DNA from: Datisca glomerata
Lineage: Eukaryota > Streptophyta > Magnoliopsida > Cucurbitales > Datiscaceae
DNA length: 64,000 bases
Direction: 5' to 3'
Assembly (NCBI GenBank): GCA_003255025.1
Contig: QANY01007421.1
Span: 930,001-994,000 of the forward strand
Positions 24,131-35,309 of this stretch are shown piece after piece. The notes under the pieces were generated by a model. That model worked only from the letters and a program-made list of their open reading frames with translations, was not told the origin of the DNA and ran no database searches. The stretch's first letter is position 1, and each line of letters opens with the position of its first letter. The position numbers and the translations under genes are program-made.

Positions 24131-24206
24131 TGACAGTCAGGCATTCATCAATATATGTTTATAATGACGAGTTTTACCCGTCTCTAACCCTGTTTTTGTA
24201 GTAGTG

Positions 24207-24795
24207 ACTTCTTCACCGTTTGCTATAGTGTCCTCTAGCTGCTTCTGAATCTCATAACCGCCTGAGTTCCAAGCATTCTACCGGCAGTGTCTCATCGCCG
24301 TGAATGGTTTATCTAGATCTGAGTTTAGTAAACATTCTGGTTGTTGGGACTAAACTAAGCAGGGATGTATCTCTTGGATTCAACCACTGTCGGGGGTTTC
24401 TGGTGAGGTCACTCACCTAGGTGGTTATGTGGTTTCGGTCGCTTGCTTTGTTCTTGGTTCTTGGACTGTCATGTATCTTTGTTGTAGGCTAAGTTGTGTA
24501 GTTTGTTTGGGTACACTTTTGTATATTATTTGAGGTGATTAGTTTAGTGTTGGATTGAGTAGGTTTGATAGTTAGGTTGTGTGGGCGGTGTTTTGATGAG
24601 CGGTAATTTTCCTTGATCTACTAATTCACATCCTTGTTTATAAAAAAATTGACATCCTAGCAGCCTAATACAGACCATCAACATAGTTTCATACTCATAA
24701 AATAGATTTCTACAATCCCAAAATAAGTTTCAGCTAATCACAAAATTAGTTTTAGACCACCACCACAAAACACATACATATTTCTAAACCGCAAA
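24207..24795. other. Unassigned DNA between CACTA elements 2 and 3
   Basis: The T- and G-rich segment 24440-24640 has the look of a LINE or gene 3' tail, ending in an A-tract at 24645. This is not strong enough to name. Confidence 0.3.
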
Positions 24796-24799
24796 TCAA

Positions 24800-25350
24800 T
24801 GATGTTCTTTTTTATTCCTAGGACTATTAGTTGGAATTGATTTCTTTCTAGAACTTCTTATAAGATGTTGGACAACACTTGACGTTTCTTGAGATCCCTG
24901 CATAACAGTTGACGGTCCTTGAGATCCTTGCACAAGAGTAGTAGTTCTTCGAACCTATTCAATAAGGTGAATAATAAATAATAAATAGTAAATTATTGGT
25001 AATGAATGTAAGTAATAAATATAAATAATACGTACCGGTAATTCAGTCCCCGTTGTAGCGTCTGACTTTCTCCAGGACTTTGAGATTGATGCACACTAGT
25101 TCGGGTCTTCTTTTTCGAGTTGGGAGGTTACTTGCATGTTCTCAGGATTTCAGTGAGTTTCTTCATAGAACTCAGGACATGAAGGAATTTGTGCAGGTTC
25201 ATCCGATGAATCAAAATATCTCTCGCCGTACTCTAGTTCAAATACAATAGGCTCATCAATCACTTTTTTTTACCTTTTCTTTGTCATTATTTTGACTCGT
25301 ACTAAAAAACCATCAGTTCAAATCATCTTCATTTATATGACACTGACTTG
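24800..25350 (-). pseudogene. Fragment of a probable transposon-encoded protein, two exon-like parts
   Basis: On the minus strand, 25270-25035 reads DEPIVFELEYGERYFDSSDE, then PAQIPSCPEFYEETH, with one stop. A GTACGTATT donor and a TTGAATAG acceptor follow. The next part, down to about 24806, reads RRTTTLVQGSQGPSTVMQGS, then RSSRKKSIPTNSPRNKKEHH and a stop. The acidic then basic make-up and the setting suggest a transposase-type gene. It may be one gene with the fragment at 28800-29250, split by CACTA element 3. I do not recognise a family. Confidence 0.35.
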
Positions 25351-26347
25351 CATTGACAAACAAGTCTTTATTCACTACTACAAAAGTGGGTTATAATGAC
25401 AACATCCTATTTAATTTAATGACGCATTTGTAAAACCTGTCAAAGGAAAAAGATGTTGGGTGGGGTAATATAGATAATATGACATTTTTTAAATAAGTTG
25501 TCATCAATGTTTTACCTACTATGACAGCTATTATTTATGTTGTTATCTAATTTCACTTTATTTACAAAAATACCATCCCATTTAACCCACCTTAAACCCT
25601 ACTTTCATTCTTTCACTCCATTTTCCATTTCCCAAAGTTCATCCTCAACATCTATCTCTTTTAAGTGCACGAACATTGTGGACTCTCTCTCTCTCTCAGC
25701 TCTTGTTCGTAGGCCCTCATCTGCCTAGCGCCAACACTCTAAGCTCATGTTCATAAGTTGCGCTGGGTGCGATTAGGCCATGGGGAAATAGAGGGGCTAG
25801 TTTTACGGCTCAGTGAATGGCAATGATGGGTGTCTGCGTGAAGAGGAGGGGTTTCAACAATCATTATCTTCATCTGGGTGAGGTTAGGCCATTTTAACAC
25901 TTTCATTCATTTTTTATATTAAAGATAGAGAGGAAATTGAGTATCAGATAACCTAGGGTTCGTTCTCTCTCGCCTCTCTTCTCTTCTTACCATCTCTCTA
26001 TCTCAAATTCCTGATCTCCCGAACTCATTCTCGCTCTTATTCTCAAATTCTTAGGGTTGAGATGGTTAGGGTTCATCATTCACGCGAATTTTACTGGGTT
26101 ACTACTAGAATATGGTGGGTGTGGTGTAGAATTGGCAAATGTTGATCCTCAATCATTTCACTCGTCTTTCAGTTTCAGCCTCTGTTCACAGATAGAGCTG
26201 GAGTCTATGAATATTAACTCTTCCACTACTGCAACTATTTTAATGGTGAAATTAGACGGTGGAATGAGTGAGGCTTGAGACCAAGAGCAAAAATGGAGGA
26301 GGATAGAGTCAGTGGAAAAGAATATTTCTCTAGTTGCCAATACTTTA

Positions 26348-26600
26348 GTTAGATTCAGCTATAGTGAAATCCTTTCAGCTACGCGCAATTTCTCCAAAGA
26401 TAGTTTAATTTAATGGGTATGTTTTACTTAAATCGGAGTTTGAATGAGATTTTTGAAATTGATTTGTTTGAATGGGTTGGCAGAGTATTGGGAAGAGGGG
26501 CTTTGAGCTGCATATTTGGGGGCAGAGTAGGGATTCTGAGAACTACAGTGGCAATTAAGAAATTGGACAAGGAAGATAAGGAGTCAACAAAATGGGTGAG
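26348..26600 (+). pseudogene. Captured receptor-like kinase N-lobe fragment
   Basis: The first part (26348-26410) reads VRFSYSEILSATRNFSKDSL, the segment before the kinase domain in many plant receptor-like kinases (FSY.E...AT.NFS). After an intron-like stretch with GTATG and TTGGCAG, the second part (from 26484) reads VLGRGALSCIFGGRVGILRT, then TVAIKKLDKEDKEST. This is the glycine-rich loop (here LGRGALS) and the VAIK lysine of the N-lobe. The frame then leaves kinase similarity and stops at 26626. There is no catalytic loop, so no enzyme can be made. Confidence 0.75.
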
Positions 26601-26839
26601 AAGCAAGATGGCATTGCTGATATGTTAATGCCTCCTACTGATTAGGTTCTTATGAAATTCAATATGTTGTACATATCATAGATTCATAATGTGTCATTGT
26701 ATTTTCTTCTATATTAGTGGATTTGGAAATTCAGAGCCATATTATAGGTGAAGTACCTAAAGTATGATTCGATATGAGCTTTAATTCATTTTGTTCAGTT
26801 TGTAGTTTGTAAATAAAGCCTTTTTTTCCTAATATGCAG

Positions 26840-27420
26840 AGGATATCCAATGAGATAGATTTGAAAGTAAAGAAGTATCTACAGGGAGAAGATGCTAATC
26901 TAGAGGTATGGTCTTTCTCTATGGATTTTATTCTCCTTATAATAATCTGATAAATTACTTCAGGTTTTGCAAGATAAAAACTTATGGGTCAAGTTGCTGT
27001 TAAAGAAAAACTATATGGAAAATCTGTAAAAGTTACTGCCAAGGTTGAGAAGGTAATTTCTTATCCTAATAATGTGTTATTCTTCATAAGCTAATATAGC
27101 TTTATTCATAGACCCTCCCTGCCTGCGTTTTACCATTTTAAGGGAAGATGGATATGTTAACTGTTGAAAGACGTTGTGTTCCATATTTTACGTTTCTATA
27201 TTCATCTTATTGACAAAGTTCTAATTTCATTGTATTCATCAATCGAAAATATCATATATGCTATGTTATTTGTAACTTTGTAATTAGTTGTTCATGATGA
27301 GTGAGGGAGGCTATTTGGAGGTTGAAGGCATTGAGAAGACATGGAGGATTAAACTAGAATCAATTTCTTCTGAAGTAGGCATCCGAAGTAGAAGGAATCT
27401 ATATGATATTAGTTTACCAG
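26840..27420 (+). pseudogene. Captured UTP7 / WDR46-type U3 snoRNP gene fragment, three exons
   Basis: Three exons with GT-AG borders lie in order. 26840-26905 reads RISNEIDLKVKKYLQGEDAN then LE. 26964-27052 reads VLQDK, then after a frame change KLMGQVAVKEKLYGKSVKV then TAKVEK. 27288-27420 reads SEGGYLEVEGIEKTWRIKLE, then YDISLP. The segment before the WD40 propeller of UTP7/WDR46 has this pattern (VK+YLRGE.A, LYGK....AK.EKW, GGYLE.EG.EKTWRI.Q, NQYDIVLP). In living cells UTP7 works in the small-subunit processome in the nucleolus. Here a single missing A in the run after GAT breaks exon 2, and the WD40 part is absent. Introns are kept, so capture was at DNA level. This assignment rests on family patterns recalled from memory. 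Confidence 0.75.
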
Positions 27421-28799
27421 GTTGAGCGCATTGCCTTATTGCTTATAAATGATTATCTAGCTAGTTTGTTGTTTTTCCTTTTCTATGTATCGAGGAATAT
27501 GTCTTAGACTCTTATACCCTGTTCAATTTTTGAACTATTCAAAATGTCATCCCTTGTACTTTTGCATTCTATCTGTTAGAATCTGCCAAAAAAATCAGAG
27601 GCAGCTAAAAGCCTTTCAATCTTGTTTCCTACCAATATGAGATCCATTGTTTCAATTTTAGTTCCTTTTCATTGTGTTTTACTGATCATTTGCTCTAGTT
27701 TCTATGATATTATTACTAAATTAAATGGAATCCTAAATTATGAAGTGGCATTATCATTAAATTTCTTATTTTCCATGGCTTCTTCTTTTACATTTAAAAG
27801 TCAAAATATGTCTTTGTCCCAACGACAGATATTGTTGTCGTGCACAAGCCTTTGATGTCAAGTCATTAGCATATTTTAGATTAATTTACTAAAGCTTACA
27901 GTTTTGTAAAACCTCTCTCGTATGTTCCTAGTAAAAGGATGTTTTTGACATGATGAGATGAATTCATGTTGTTAACTATTAGTTTTAACGTGTTTGCTTG
28001 GTTTACTTGCTTTGTAAATATTTCAGCTTATGTCTTATTCCAAGTCTTACCTTCCAACTTCCATACGTAGAAGTTATTACAAAATTTTAGGTTGTTATAT
28101 TATGCTGATGAACATATTGTATTACTTATCTTATTAATTCTTTATTAAATGAGAAGCTCACCCGTCTTAGTTTGATAAGTATCCTTATATCTACAGTCAG
28201 AATGAGACAAAGAGTCATTGCCTAAAGATTTGCATGCTATCTTTTCTGATGTTTACATCTCCCTTTGAGTACTTAGTCTTTAATCTTCCAGGCTTATTGG
28301 GAGTTATGGTCAGGCTTATTGGGAGCTATGACAATCTTTAGGCTTTGTAGATAAAATGCTACTATTTCAGTCATTTTTGAGTGTTTAAATTAAAAAACTA
28401 TCATGGAAAGACATTTTTTCACTTTCCATGACAGTTTTAAAAACAAAATTTGGACATTAGGCATTTTAGATAAAATGCTACTATTTCAGCCATTTTTGGG
28501 TGTTTAAATGAAAAATATTGTCATGGAAAGATATTTTTTCCCTTTCCATGATAGTTTTAAAAAAAAATAATTTAGACATTAGATGACGGAGATTCTTAGC
28601 CATCTAATAGCTTTTGGCGGCACCTATGATGACGGAGAATCCCCGTCATCTAATAGCTTTTGGCAGAATCTATGATGACAGGGATTCCCTGTCATTTAAT
28701 TGATTTTTCGCTGCACCTTATTATGACGGCTTTTGTGGAAAAATAGTAAAGATGACAGCCCGATAGATGACAGTCGGTCAGCTATCCTTATAGGGTTAT

Positions 28800-29250
28800 T
28801 GTCATATACTTCATTCTTCGACCCACTAGAATCCTCCAACACTTCACTAGACATATTGTCATTATCGTCATCTTCCTCTATAACAGGTTTACTTGTTGGG
28901 ATGCGGGTGCAGGTGCAAATGCCTATGAAAGTGGAGGTGCAATACTAGGTGTATGTGCATTTAAGCTACATTCACCTTGACATTCAATAAAATTATTTAA
29001 TATATATGAAACATATTCTTGCAGAACATCATGACCAAATATTTCGAGTTGAGAGAACATTTTATATATGTCAGCATCAGAACACATATACTTTAAGATG
29101 TTTAAGTCCTCACGTGGAAACTTATAACTATACCCTGATATGTCACTGTATCATATTTCTTCAATTTTACCTATAATTATAGATATGGATATTAAATCAG
29201 GATCAATATTAGGAAAGTTACTGAGCGCACCATTCTTATGTGTATTTGGA
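28800..29250 (-). pseudogene. Possible MuDR-type transposase N-terminal fragment
   Basis: Reading the minus strand: LISISIIIGKIEEI, a stop, YSDISGYSYKFPREDLN, then LKYMCSDADIYKMFSQL and later LQEYVSYILNNFIE. Plant MULE transposases have an N-terminal region of the form D..S.......+..GY......Y+.PG..L..GL+.I..D.D...M, which this resembles loosely. Acidic sequence (DDDNDNMSSEVLED) follows towards 28800. It abuts CACTA element 3, which may have inserted into it. Stops show it is dead. Similarity is weak. Confidence 0.4.
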
Positions 29251-29256
29251 ACCAAT

Positions 29257-30944
29257 GTTGTCACGATCGTAATCCTACCTAAGATCGGTGGAAAGGTATA
29301 CAATCGAGGATCGTAGGATCAGATCGATTATCGTAAGATCCTATTAATTCTTAATAATTTATTAGTAAAAAGTAGATCTATTCTAATGATACTTCAATAT
29401 ATTGAAGAAAAATGATTATATAACACCAAGTCATCTACCTATTAAATAAAAATAACATCAAGTCATCTAAAATAACATAATATAAAGTTGAGTTCTCATA
29501 CTTTCAAGTTTTGAAGAAAGAAATTTCATATTAAAAAGTTCAAGACAAGCAAACTAAATAATATTTAATCATCAAAATGAATATCTTCATTGGTCCTTCC
29601 ATCATAGTATCATCACCATCAATCTTCTCATCATGTTTAGAATCATTATTTTCTCCAAGTCCAACATCTCCAATGTTCCCATCCCATGTCTAATCGGTTC
29701 CCAAATGATTTTTTTTCTTTTATCATTTTTACTTGAGTTACTTCCACTTGCATACAGTACTAATAAGAAATAAATATAACCGTATTAAGGACATCAGAAT
29801 GTTTTGGAAGAGAAACATTAGGAGAAAAGTAAATACTCACTAAAAAATTTACTTAAAGATATTCATTTCAATTTTTTTTATTGAATTGTTAATAACTCAA
29901 TATTTTGAAACTATTAAATTCAAAATAGCCATCGAATAAAGATTTCTACTGTAAACTTGTTCTACTGCAAATAGTCAAGATTTCTACTGTAAACTTATTC
30001 TTTTAGAAAATATCCATCGAGTTCAAATATAAGAACATAACATAAATTAACCAACTAAATTCTGAACCGAAACATTGATTTCAAAATCACATTATAAATG
30101 AGAACAAAACACAAATATCATATATATATATATATAGCAAATATAAGAACATAACACAAATTAACCAATAGATTCGTACATACACAAATATCACAAATAG
30201 AACAGAACGCAAAAATGGTAAACCGTGAATATAAGACAGAACACAAATTAACCAACAGAACACAAATAGCAATAGCACAGATGAAGAATATGAATGTATT
30301 GAGTTTTCTTTTGTGTTTTAGATAGAGAGACAAAGAGAGAGAGAAAGAGAGAGAGAGAGAGGAAACCTTAGAATGGTGTTACAATGTTGCCGATTTACTG
30401 ATCGCCGGTTACCTTTCGTTGGAAAAAATGGCGAACCGCTGGGAATGAGAGAAGAGAACAGGGTAGGCGTAGGCGAGGGTTTGTTGTTGTGCCTTCCTTT
30501 GTTTTGAGAGGGTCTGTTCTTTGTTCAATTTTTTTTTCAAAGTTACATTAGAAATTCTAAGAAGAATTGGGGAATACTCAAAATCACGATCTCTAGGGTA
30601 TGAATATGTGGGTTTAATCAACTGCAGCAAACCAACTTGTCTTGTTCGATAGATAGAGACTTGTTTGAGATTTTTTTCTATTTTTTAATAACAATTACCT
30701 TTAACATTTTTATTTTTAATGGACTCTTAGGATTAAGACCCAAATTTGACTTAATAAGACAGGGATAAATGATCATTGGCTATTTGGCCCACACCCACTC
30801 ATGACCCAAGTCACCTAATTTAATGAAGTTGTGGGATCAGAAAAATATCCATGGGATCATGATCCTACATTTCGAATTACGATCTAAACACGATCTTACT
30901 AAAATGTGACTGTAGCATGTGATTCAGATCGCATTCCTGACAAC
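29257..30944. mobile_element. Possible TIR element with GTTGTCA ends (1.7 kb)
   Basis: The left edge GTTGTCACGATCGTAATCC and the complement of the right edge GTTGTCAGGAATGCGATC share the outer seven bases. Both ends then carry GATCGTA/TACGATC-rich sequence over about 100 bp (29270-29340, 30850-30935). No target duplication is clear. Inside, 30010-30260 holds a unit like AACATAACACAAATTAACCAA repeated three times, and 30320-30360 a GA-rich tract. Confidence 0.4.
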
Positions 30945-30954
30945 CTTATTCGCA

Positions 30955-32120
30955 ACATACTCAGACGTGTGTAGATGCAAGGGTGTCACGTAGGTGAGGT
31001 GTAGGAGTGGTCTAATCCTAGTTCGTGACCGGAACAACGCCTGAGAACATGGGGAGGATGCTGGGAGGTGAAGGGGGAGCACTCTAGACACTCGAAGGCG
31101 ATGACAAATGCTTGCTCGCTCTCTAGAAGTGGGAACTTCTTACTCTAGAAATGGGAGCTTCTCTCTCTAAAGTGGGAGCTTCTCTCTCTAAATGTCCAAT
31201 CCCCCTCCTCTCAAATGAATGAGGAGTCCTCCTTTTATAGGTGAACAAAAGGAGGGGGACCATTGCAACTAATCCCTTGATTAGTTGCAAGCCCGCCAAT
31301 CAAATCGCGTCATCAAAGCTGACTGATCATGCTTAGGTGAGTAAGAGGAGGATTACAAATGAGCCAATCGGGTGACGCCATGTGGGTCTGTGTGTAATGA
31401 CCGTGATCTAGGGAGAACACGCCTAGCCAGTGAGGCGCGACGACGGTGTTCACCCAACGCCTCCTCTACAAAGGTTCTCTCAAACAAAACCCCTCCCCAA
31501 GGTGGGAGGGTAGCACACCCTCAATGTCTAGAGTGGTCGTACCGAGGTAGTATGTCCCCCGCCTAGTACAACATAGCATCACCCCTAATCATGCCAGTCC
31601 ATAGCCTCCCGAACGTTCCCAGACAACCATACGTCCACCCAAGTCTTTGTCACTTGATTTAGTGGTTTGTGATGTGATGACTGGTTGTGATTGTGTAGTG
31701 GTGTGTCTACAAGTTGCATTACATAGAGTGATCAATGCACCTCCATGGTTCACCCATGAGAGTGACATCAATGGTGCTACCATAGGGGTGACACCCTATG
31801 GTGCCGCCATGGGGACGACCCCCATGGGTACCTTAGTGGCGGCACCTCAAGGGGTGCATCTTATTGGCGGCACCTCAAGGGGTGCATCTTATTGGCGGCA
31901 CCCCACGGGGTGCACCTCGGTTGCAACACCCCAATGGGTGCACCTCAGCGGTGACACTCCATGGTTAATTCTTGGTGGAGACACTCTCGATACGTCATAA
32001 GAATTGCGCTTTACGAGTAATCAATATTGTGGTCGTCAACCTTCATGTACAATATGCCACCACATTAGATCTCTGGTGTTATATCCCTCATTTCCACGAC
32101 ATTTGTTGGCCATTTCAACT
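30955..32120 (-). mobile_element. LTR fragment of a Gypsy-like retrotransposon
   Basis: GC content is well above the surroundings. On the minus strand CTATAAAAGGAGGACTCC (31239-31222) looks like an LTR TATA box. After it come CTCCCACTTTAGAGAGAGAA units (31120-31190) typical of a transcribed R region. Exact LTR edges, a primer-binding site and a partner LTR were not found. A repeat based on GGCGGCACCTCAAGGGGTGC sits at 31838-31960. Confidence 0.45.
31838..31960 (+). repeat. Minisatellite GGCGGCACC-CAAGGGGTGCA
   Basis: Four or five copies of a 25- to 26-bp unit with growing divergence to the right. A 117-codon open frame across it (31647-32000) is repeat-derived. Confidence 0.7.
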
Positions 32121-32384
32121 GACAAAACAAATGGGATTATTTATTAATAATATGTATTGGTTTAGGAGCTAAGGCAATAGGAAAATAAAGAAAAGAAAAT
32201 GTGGACAAACATACACATTGATCTTGGACAAACTTACCACATTCATGGAACCACAAACCCACCATGTCGGCGAAATAATAACAAAACAAAATGTGAGGAA
32301 CTCAACAATAGTAAAAAACTGCCTCGTCAAACAGACTGGAACTCGGTAAACAGACAGGAACTCGACAAAATTTTAAGAGAACCC

Positions 32385-32620
32385 CGAATCTCAAAATGTG
32401 GAACAAAATATAGCACAAAATCAAGACAAACTAAACCCTAAAATCACAATTGAAATTCGAGACAAACCCCGAAATCATGATCGGAACTCGACAAACCCCG
32501 AAATCACAAAATGTGGAACAAAATCAAGACAAGATAAGATAAAATAAACCCTGAAATCATAACTGAAACTCGATAAGCCTCAAAATCACGACTGGAACTC
32601 AAAAACCCCCAAAATCAGAA
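32385..32620 (+). repeat. Degenerate AACCCCGAAATCAC repeats
   Basis: AAACCCCGAAATCA(C/T) followed by GAT(C/T)GGAACTCGACA or AAAATGTGGAACAAAATC recurs six or seven times with a period of about 30-36 bp. Confidence 0.65.
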
Positions 32621-32806
32621 AATCAAGAAAAATAAATACACAAAAAAAGAGCATGACTTACACAAAGAGAATCATTGAAAATTTTGGGGAAATTGAGCCT
32701 CTTGATCCTCCAATTTCAAATCCTAGGCTATCCCCTTTCTCCCCATTCTACTTCTGTCACGAGTTCCTCTCTCTCCCCTACAATGAGATAAAATAATAAT
32801 AAAAGT

Positions 32807-32895
32807 TGAAAGAAAAAAAGAAGATAAAATTCAAATTAAGATAAAAGATAAAAAGAATAAAGATAAAAGATAAAAAGAATAAAGATAAAAGTTAA
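32807..32895 (+). repeat. AAAGATAAAAGATAAAAAGAAT microsatellite-like tract
   Basis: A purine-rich unit of about 22 bp is repeated three times around 32840-32890. Confidence 0.7.
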
Positions 32896-32969
32896 CTACC
32901 TAACGCGAACGGTTTTAAGTTCCGTTAACTGATGTTAGTAATGTGTTTTAGTATCATTTTTAACAAAAG

Positions 32970-33282
32970 AAATGTTATTCATAAAGTGTATTTCAAAGTT
33001 TCTGTATAAAAATATGAGAAACAATAGAAATGTTATCTTTGAAATGTATTTGACTAGATATCAATATCGTGTCAGGTACAACTCGTGTCAAGTACTTTAG
33101 CATCATATATACTTTAGCATTCCCAAACAAAAGAAATGTTATTTGTATTTCAAAGTTTCTCAAACTATAAAGGTATAAAAATATGAGAAACAATAGAAAT
33201 GTTATCTTTGAAATGTATTTGACTAGATATCAATATCGTGTCAAGTACTTTAGCATCATATATACTTTAGCATTCCCAAACA
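32970..33282 (+). repeat. Direct duplication of about 150-160 bp
   Basis: Copy 1 (32970-33129) and copy 2 (33132-33282) share GAAATGTTAT, then ATTTCAAAGTTTCT, then from 33004 and 33173 a nearly identical run ending CATTCCCAAACA. Copy 1 has an extra 16 bp (GGTACAACTCGTGTCA) that is itself a local repeat. High identity suggests a recent duplication. Confidence 0.85.
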
Positions 33283-33429
33283 GTCAACAGTACAACATAT
33301 TTTGGCTGCATGCTTGCCGTGGAAGGACTTCAACATCATATATAATTGAAGTAGATGTGTCATCGCTACCTCTGTTACCATCATCTGTTATCCAAGTGTT
33401 CAGATTCCCTCAACCATCAACCTGATTTG

Positions 33430-34030
33430 ACACATGTTTGGTGCATTAATTGCTGGAATTTTTATCAACCTCAGTGAAATGAGAACTGTATTTGTATGCC
33501 TACCTTAAAATGTGATTTCTTAATGGCGAAGGCATAAAAGAAAAATATGCTTATTAGACAATGATGAGAAGATTTTACGAACTATAAGAGCTAAATATTA
33601 TGACAAAATGTGTACACATAGTAGTAAACACTATACTTTAAATCACGGGTTCGAGTTTTAGAATTTTTTCCTCTAAAATCTTTTAATTATCTTATTTTAA
33701 TCTGTAATTTAAATTTAGTATCAATCCTTCAAAAATTAATGTAAAGTACGCAATCTTATGTTGGAATATGATGAATTAACTTTAGATCTCATCTTTGGCT
33801 TTTAGTTTTGCGAATAAATGACATGCTGTCCAACATAAATATTTGTAGTAAAATAGTTGGTTAGATTTCATTTTCTCTCAAACAGTTTTTTTATTTACTT
33901 TTATCTCATATTAGGACATACATTTCTCAAGATTTCACATTCTTTAATTTTACTGTTTTTATTTAATCGATAATCGATAGTGTTATAGCCCATTTTAAAA
34001 ATTTACGTACAAGAATATATTTTCATTGAA
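33430..34030. other. Unassigned AT-rich DNA
   Basis: No gene, array or transposon end was recognised. Confidence 0.35.
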
Positions 34031-34031
34031 C

Positions 34032-34471
34032 TTTTGTTAAGAATCGCATTGTTACAGAAATAATAGGCAAAACTAGTCTTTAACAAGTATTAGATGCAAA
34101 TATAATAATTTAACTAATGTTATGTAGTGAGTAAAATATCAAATTCTAAAAATATCATTGTTATATCTAAGAGAAATTAACTGATGTAAAATTTTAAAAA
34201 TGATCATTTTTGCATATTGAGAATATAAGAGTCGTTCTTGCATTTAGAATTTAAAAATGAGCTATGCACTATAATTTTCATTTTTTATATGTAAAAATGA
34301 TATTTTTTAAAGTTTTGCATGTCTTGATTTCTTTTAGATATAACAATGATATTTTTATAATTTGATATTTAACTGACTATATGATATAAGTAAAAAAGAT
34401 ATATTTGCATCTACTTTTTTTCAATGGCCATTTGCCTATTATTTCTATAATAAGGCTATTCTTGCCAAAAA
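34032..34471. mobile_element. Long-arm MITE or foldback element (about 440 bp)
   Basis: The left half (34032-34215) and the complement of the right half (34471-34255) align over about 180 bp. Shared blocks: AGAAATAATAGGCAAA, AGATGCAAATATA, ATATCAAATT(C/A)TAAAAATATC and TTGTTATATCTAA. The spacer at the centre is short. Length, AT content and lack of coding fit a MITE. A target duplication was not clear. Confidence 0.7.
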
Positions 34472-35017
34472 CACTTTTTATTCACATTTTTTTATTATTT
34501 GCAATAGAAAAATGTAAATCATTTTTTTTTATCAAAATTGTAAGTTCTAACGGAAACTGGTGGTGGTAAAACTCAAACTCGTGATCTAGTGTAAGGGTTT
34601 TAACTTCTGTGTCGATAATAATGTGAGTGGTTTTCTGTTAAAAAATAAGAGAATAACAGTTTTAACATTACTAATTTACTTTTATTTTAAATTTTAATAA
34701 GTTTCAAATCCAAATGTAGGTATTTTAATCTTAATTTTAATTTAATTTCAATTTTATATATATTCAAATTACATAAAGCGTCATTTCCAAAATAATACAA
34801 TAAAAACGCTCCTAATTAATCACCGTTATCCATATTAACCAAATCCAGTTATTGAGATTGACTTCCAAGTTGGGACCAACAGAGCAGATAAACTACTTCA
34901 TCCTTAAGAAATCAAGACATTGATTCCCCACTTTACATTTGATCAATCATTGATTTAGGGCCTTAGGCGTTAACTAAATCGGAATTTTGGCACAAAAAAG
35001 TCACCCAAAACGATCAG

Positions 35018-35091
35018 GACAACAATCCAATTTATATAACTTCTTGAAAGAGTAGACAACAATCCAATTTATATAACTTCTTGAAAGAGTA
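35018..35091 (+). repeat. 37-bp perfect tandem duplication
   Basis: The unit starting GACAACAATCCAATTTATAT occurs at 35018 and 35055 with no visible mismatch. Confidence 0.95.
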
Positions 35092-35309
35092 GACGGATGC
35101 ATTATCCATACCCTCACTAGCATTACTTCTAATTTTTGTTCGATAGGAATGAGATTAAAGAGCTTGGAATGTCATCTAGCAATCAGTTTAGTCGTTCCTA
35201 ACTCAAATGATCCGGTAGGTTTGTTCCTCATTTAATATGGGTCACATCCAATGTTTGGATTTTTCTCCAGTATTGATGTCGTAATTTTTTTTGTCTCATG
35301 AAGTACGTA

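Larger units (their letters stand above)
20363..24206. mobile_element. CACTA-type non-autonomous element 2 (3.8 kb)
   Basis: The left end CACTACTATAATTTTGGC and the complement of the right end CACTACTACAAAAACAGGG are CACTA termini. Flanks are GCT and ACT, a two-of-three match to a 3-bp duplication. Subterminal motifs include TGACAGCT/AGCTGTCA units at 20460-20560 and GATGACGGGGATTCCCCGTCATC palindromes at 23828-24130. A CT-rich tract at 20690-20930 and exon-like stretches suggest captured host sequence, but no product was recognised. It shares its left subterminal block (GGGTGGGGTAAT, then TTGTCATCAATGT-like) with element 3, so they belong to one family. Confidence 0.8.
25376..28793 (+). mobile_element. 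CACTA-type element 3 carrying fragments of two host genes
   Basis: The left end CACTACTACAAAAGTGGG (25376) and the following GGGTGGGGTAAT and TTGTCATCAATGT blocks match element 2. On the right, GATGACGG palindromes (28577-28700) and GATGACAGCCCGATAGATGACAG match element 2's right subterminal region (24113-24140), but the last 60-70 bp with the CACTA end are missing. The right border is therefore set where similarity ends. No transposase was found. Inside are kinase-like exons (26348-26600) and UTP7-like exons (26840-27420), in the same orientation and with splice signals. Confidence 0.7.

Noticed and set aside
30087..30333. Overlapping hydrophobic open frames on the minus strand
   Set aside because: They come from AT-rich low-complexity sequence with a TA repeat; they are not real membrane proteins.
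31647..32000. 117-codon open frame
   Set aside because: Much of it is a 25-26-bp minisatellite inside an LTR-like region; no protein family is recognisable.
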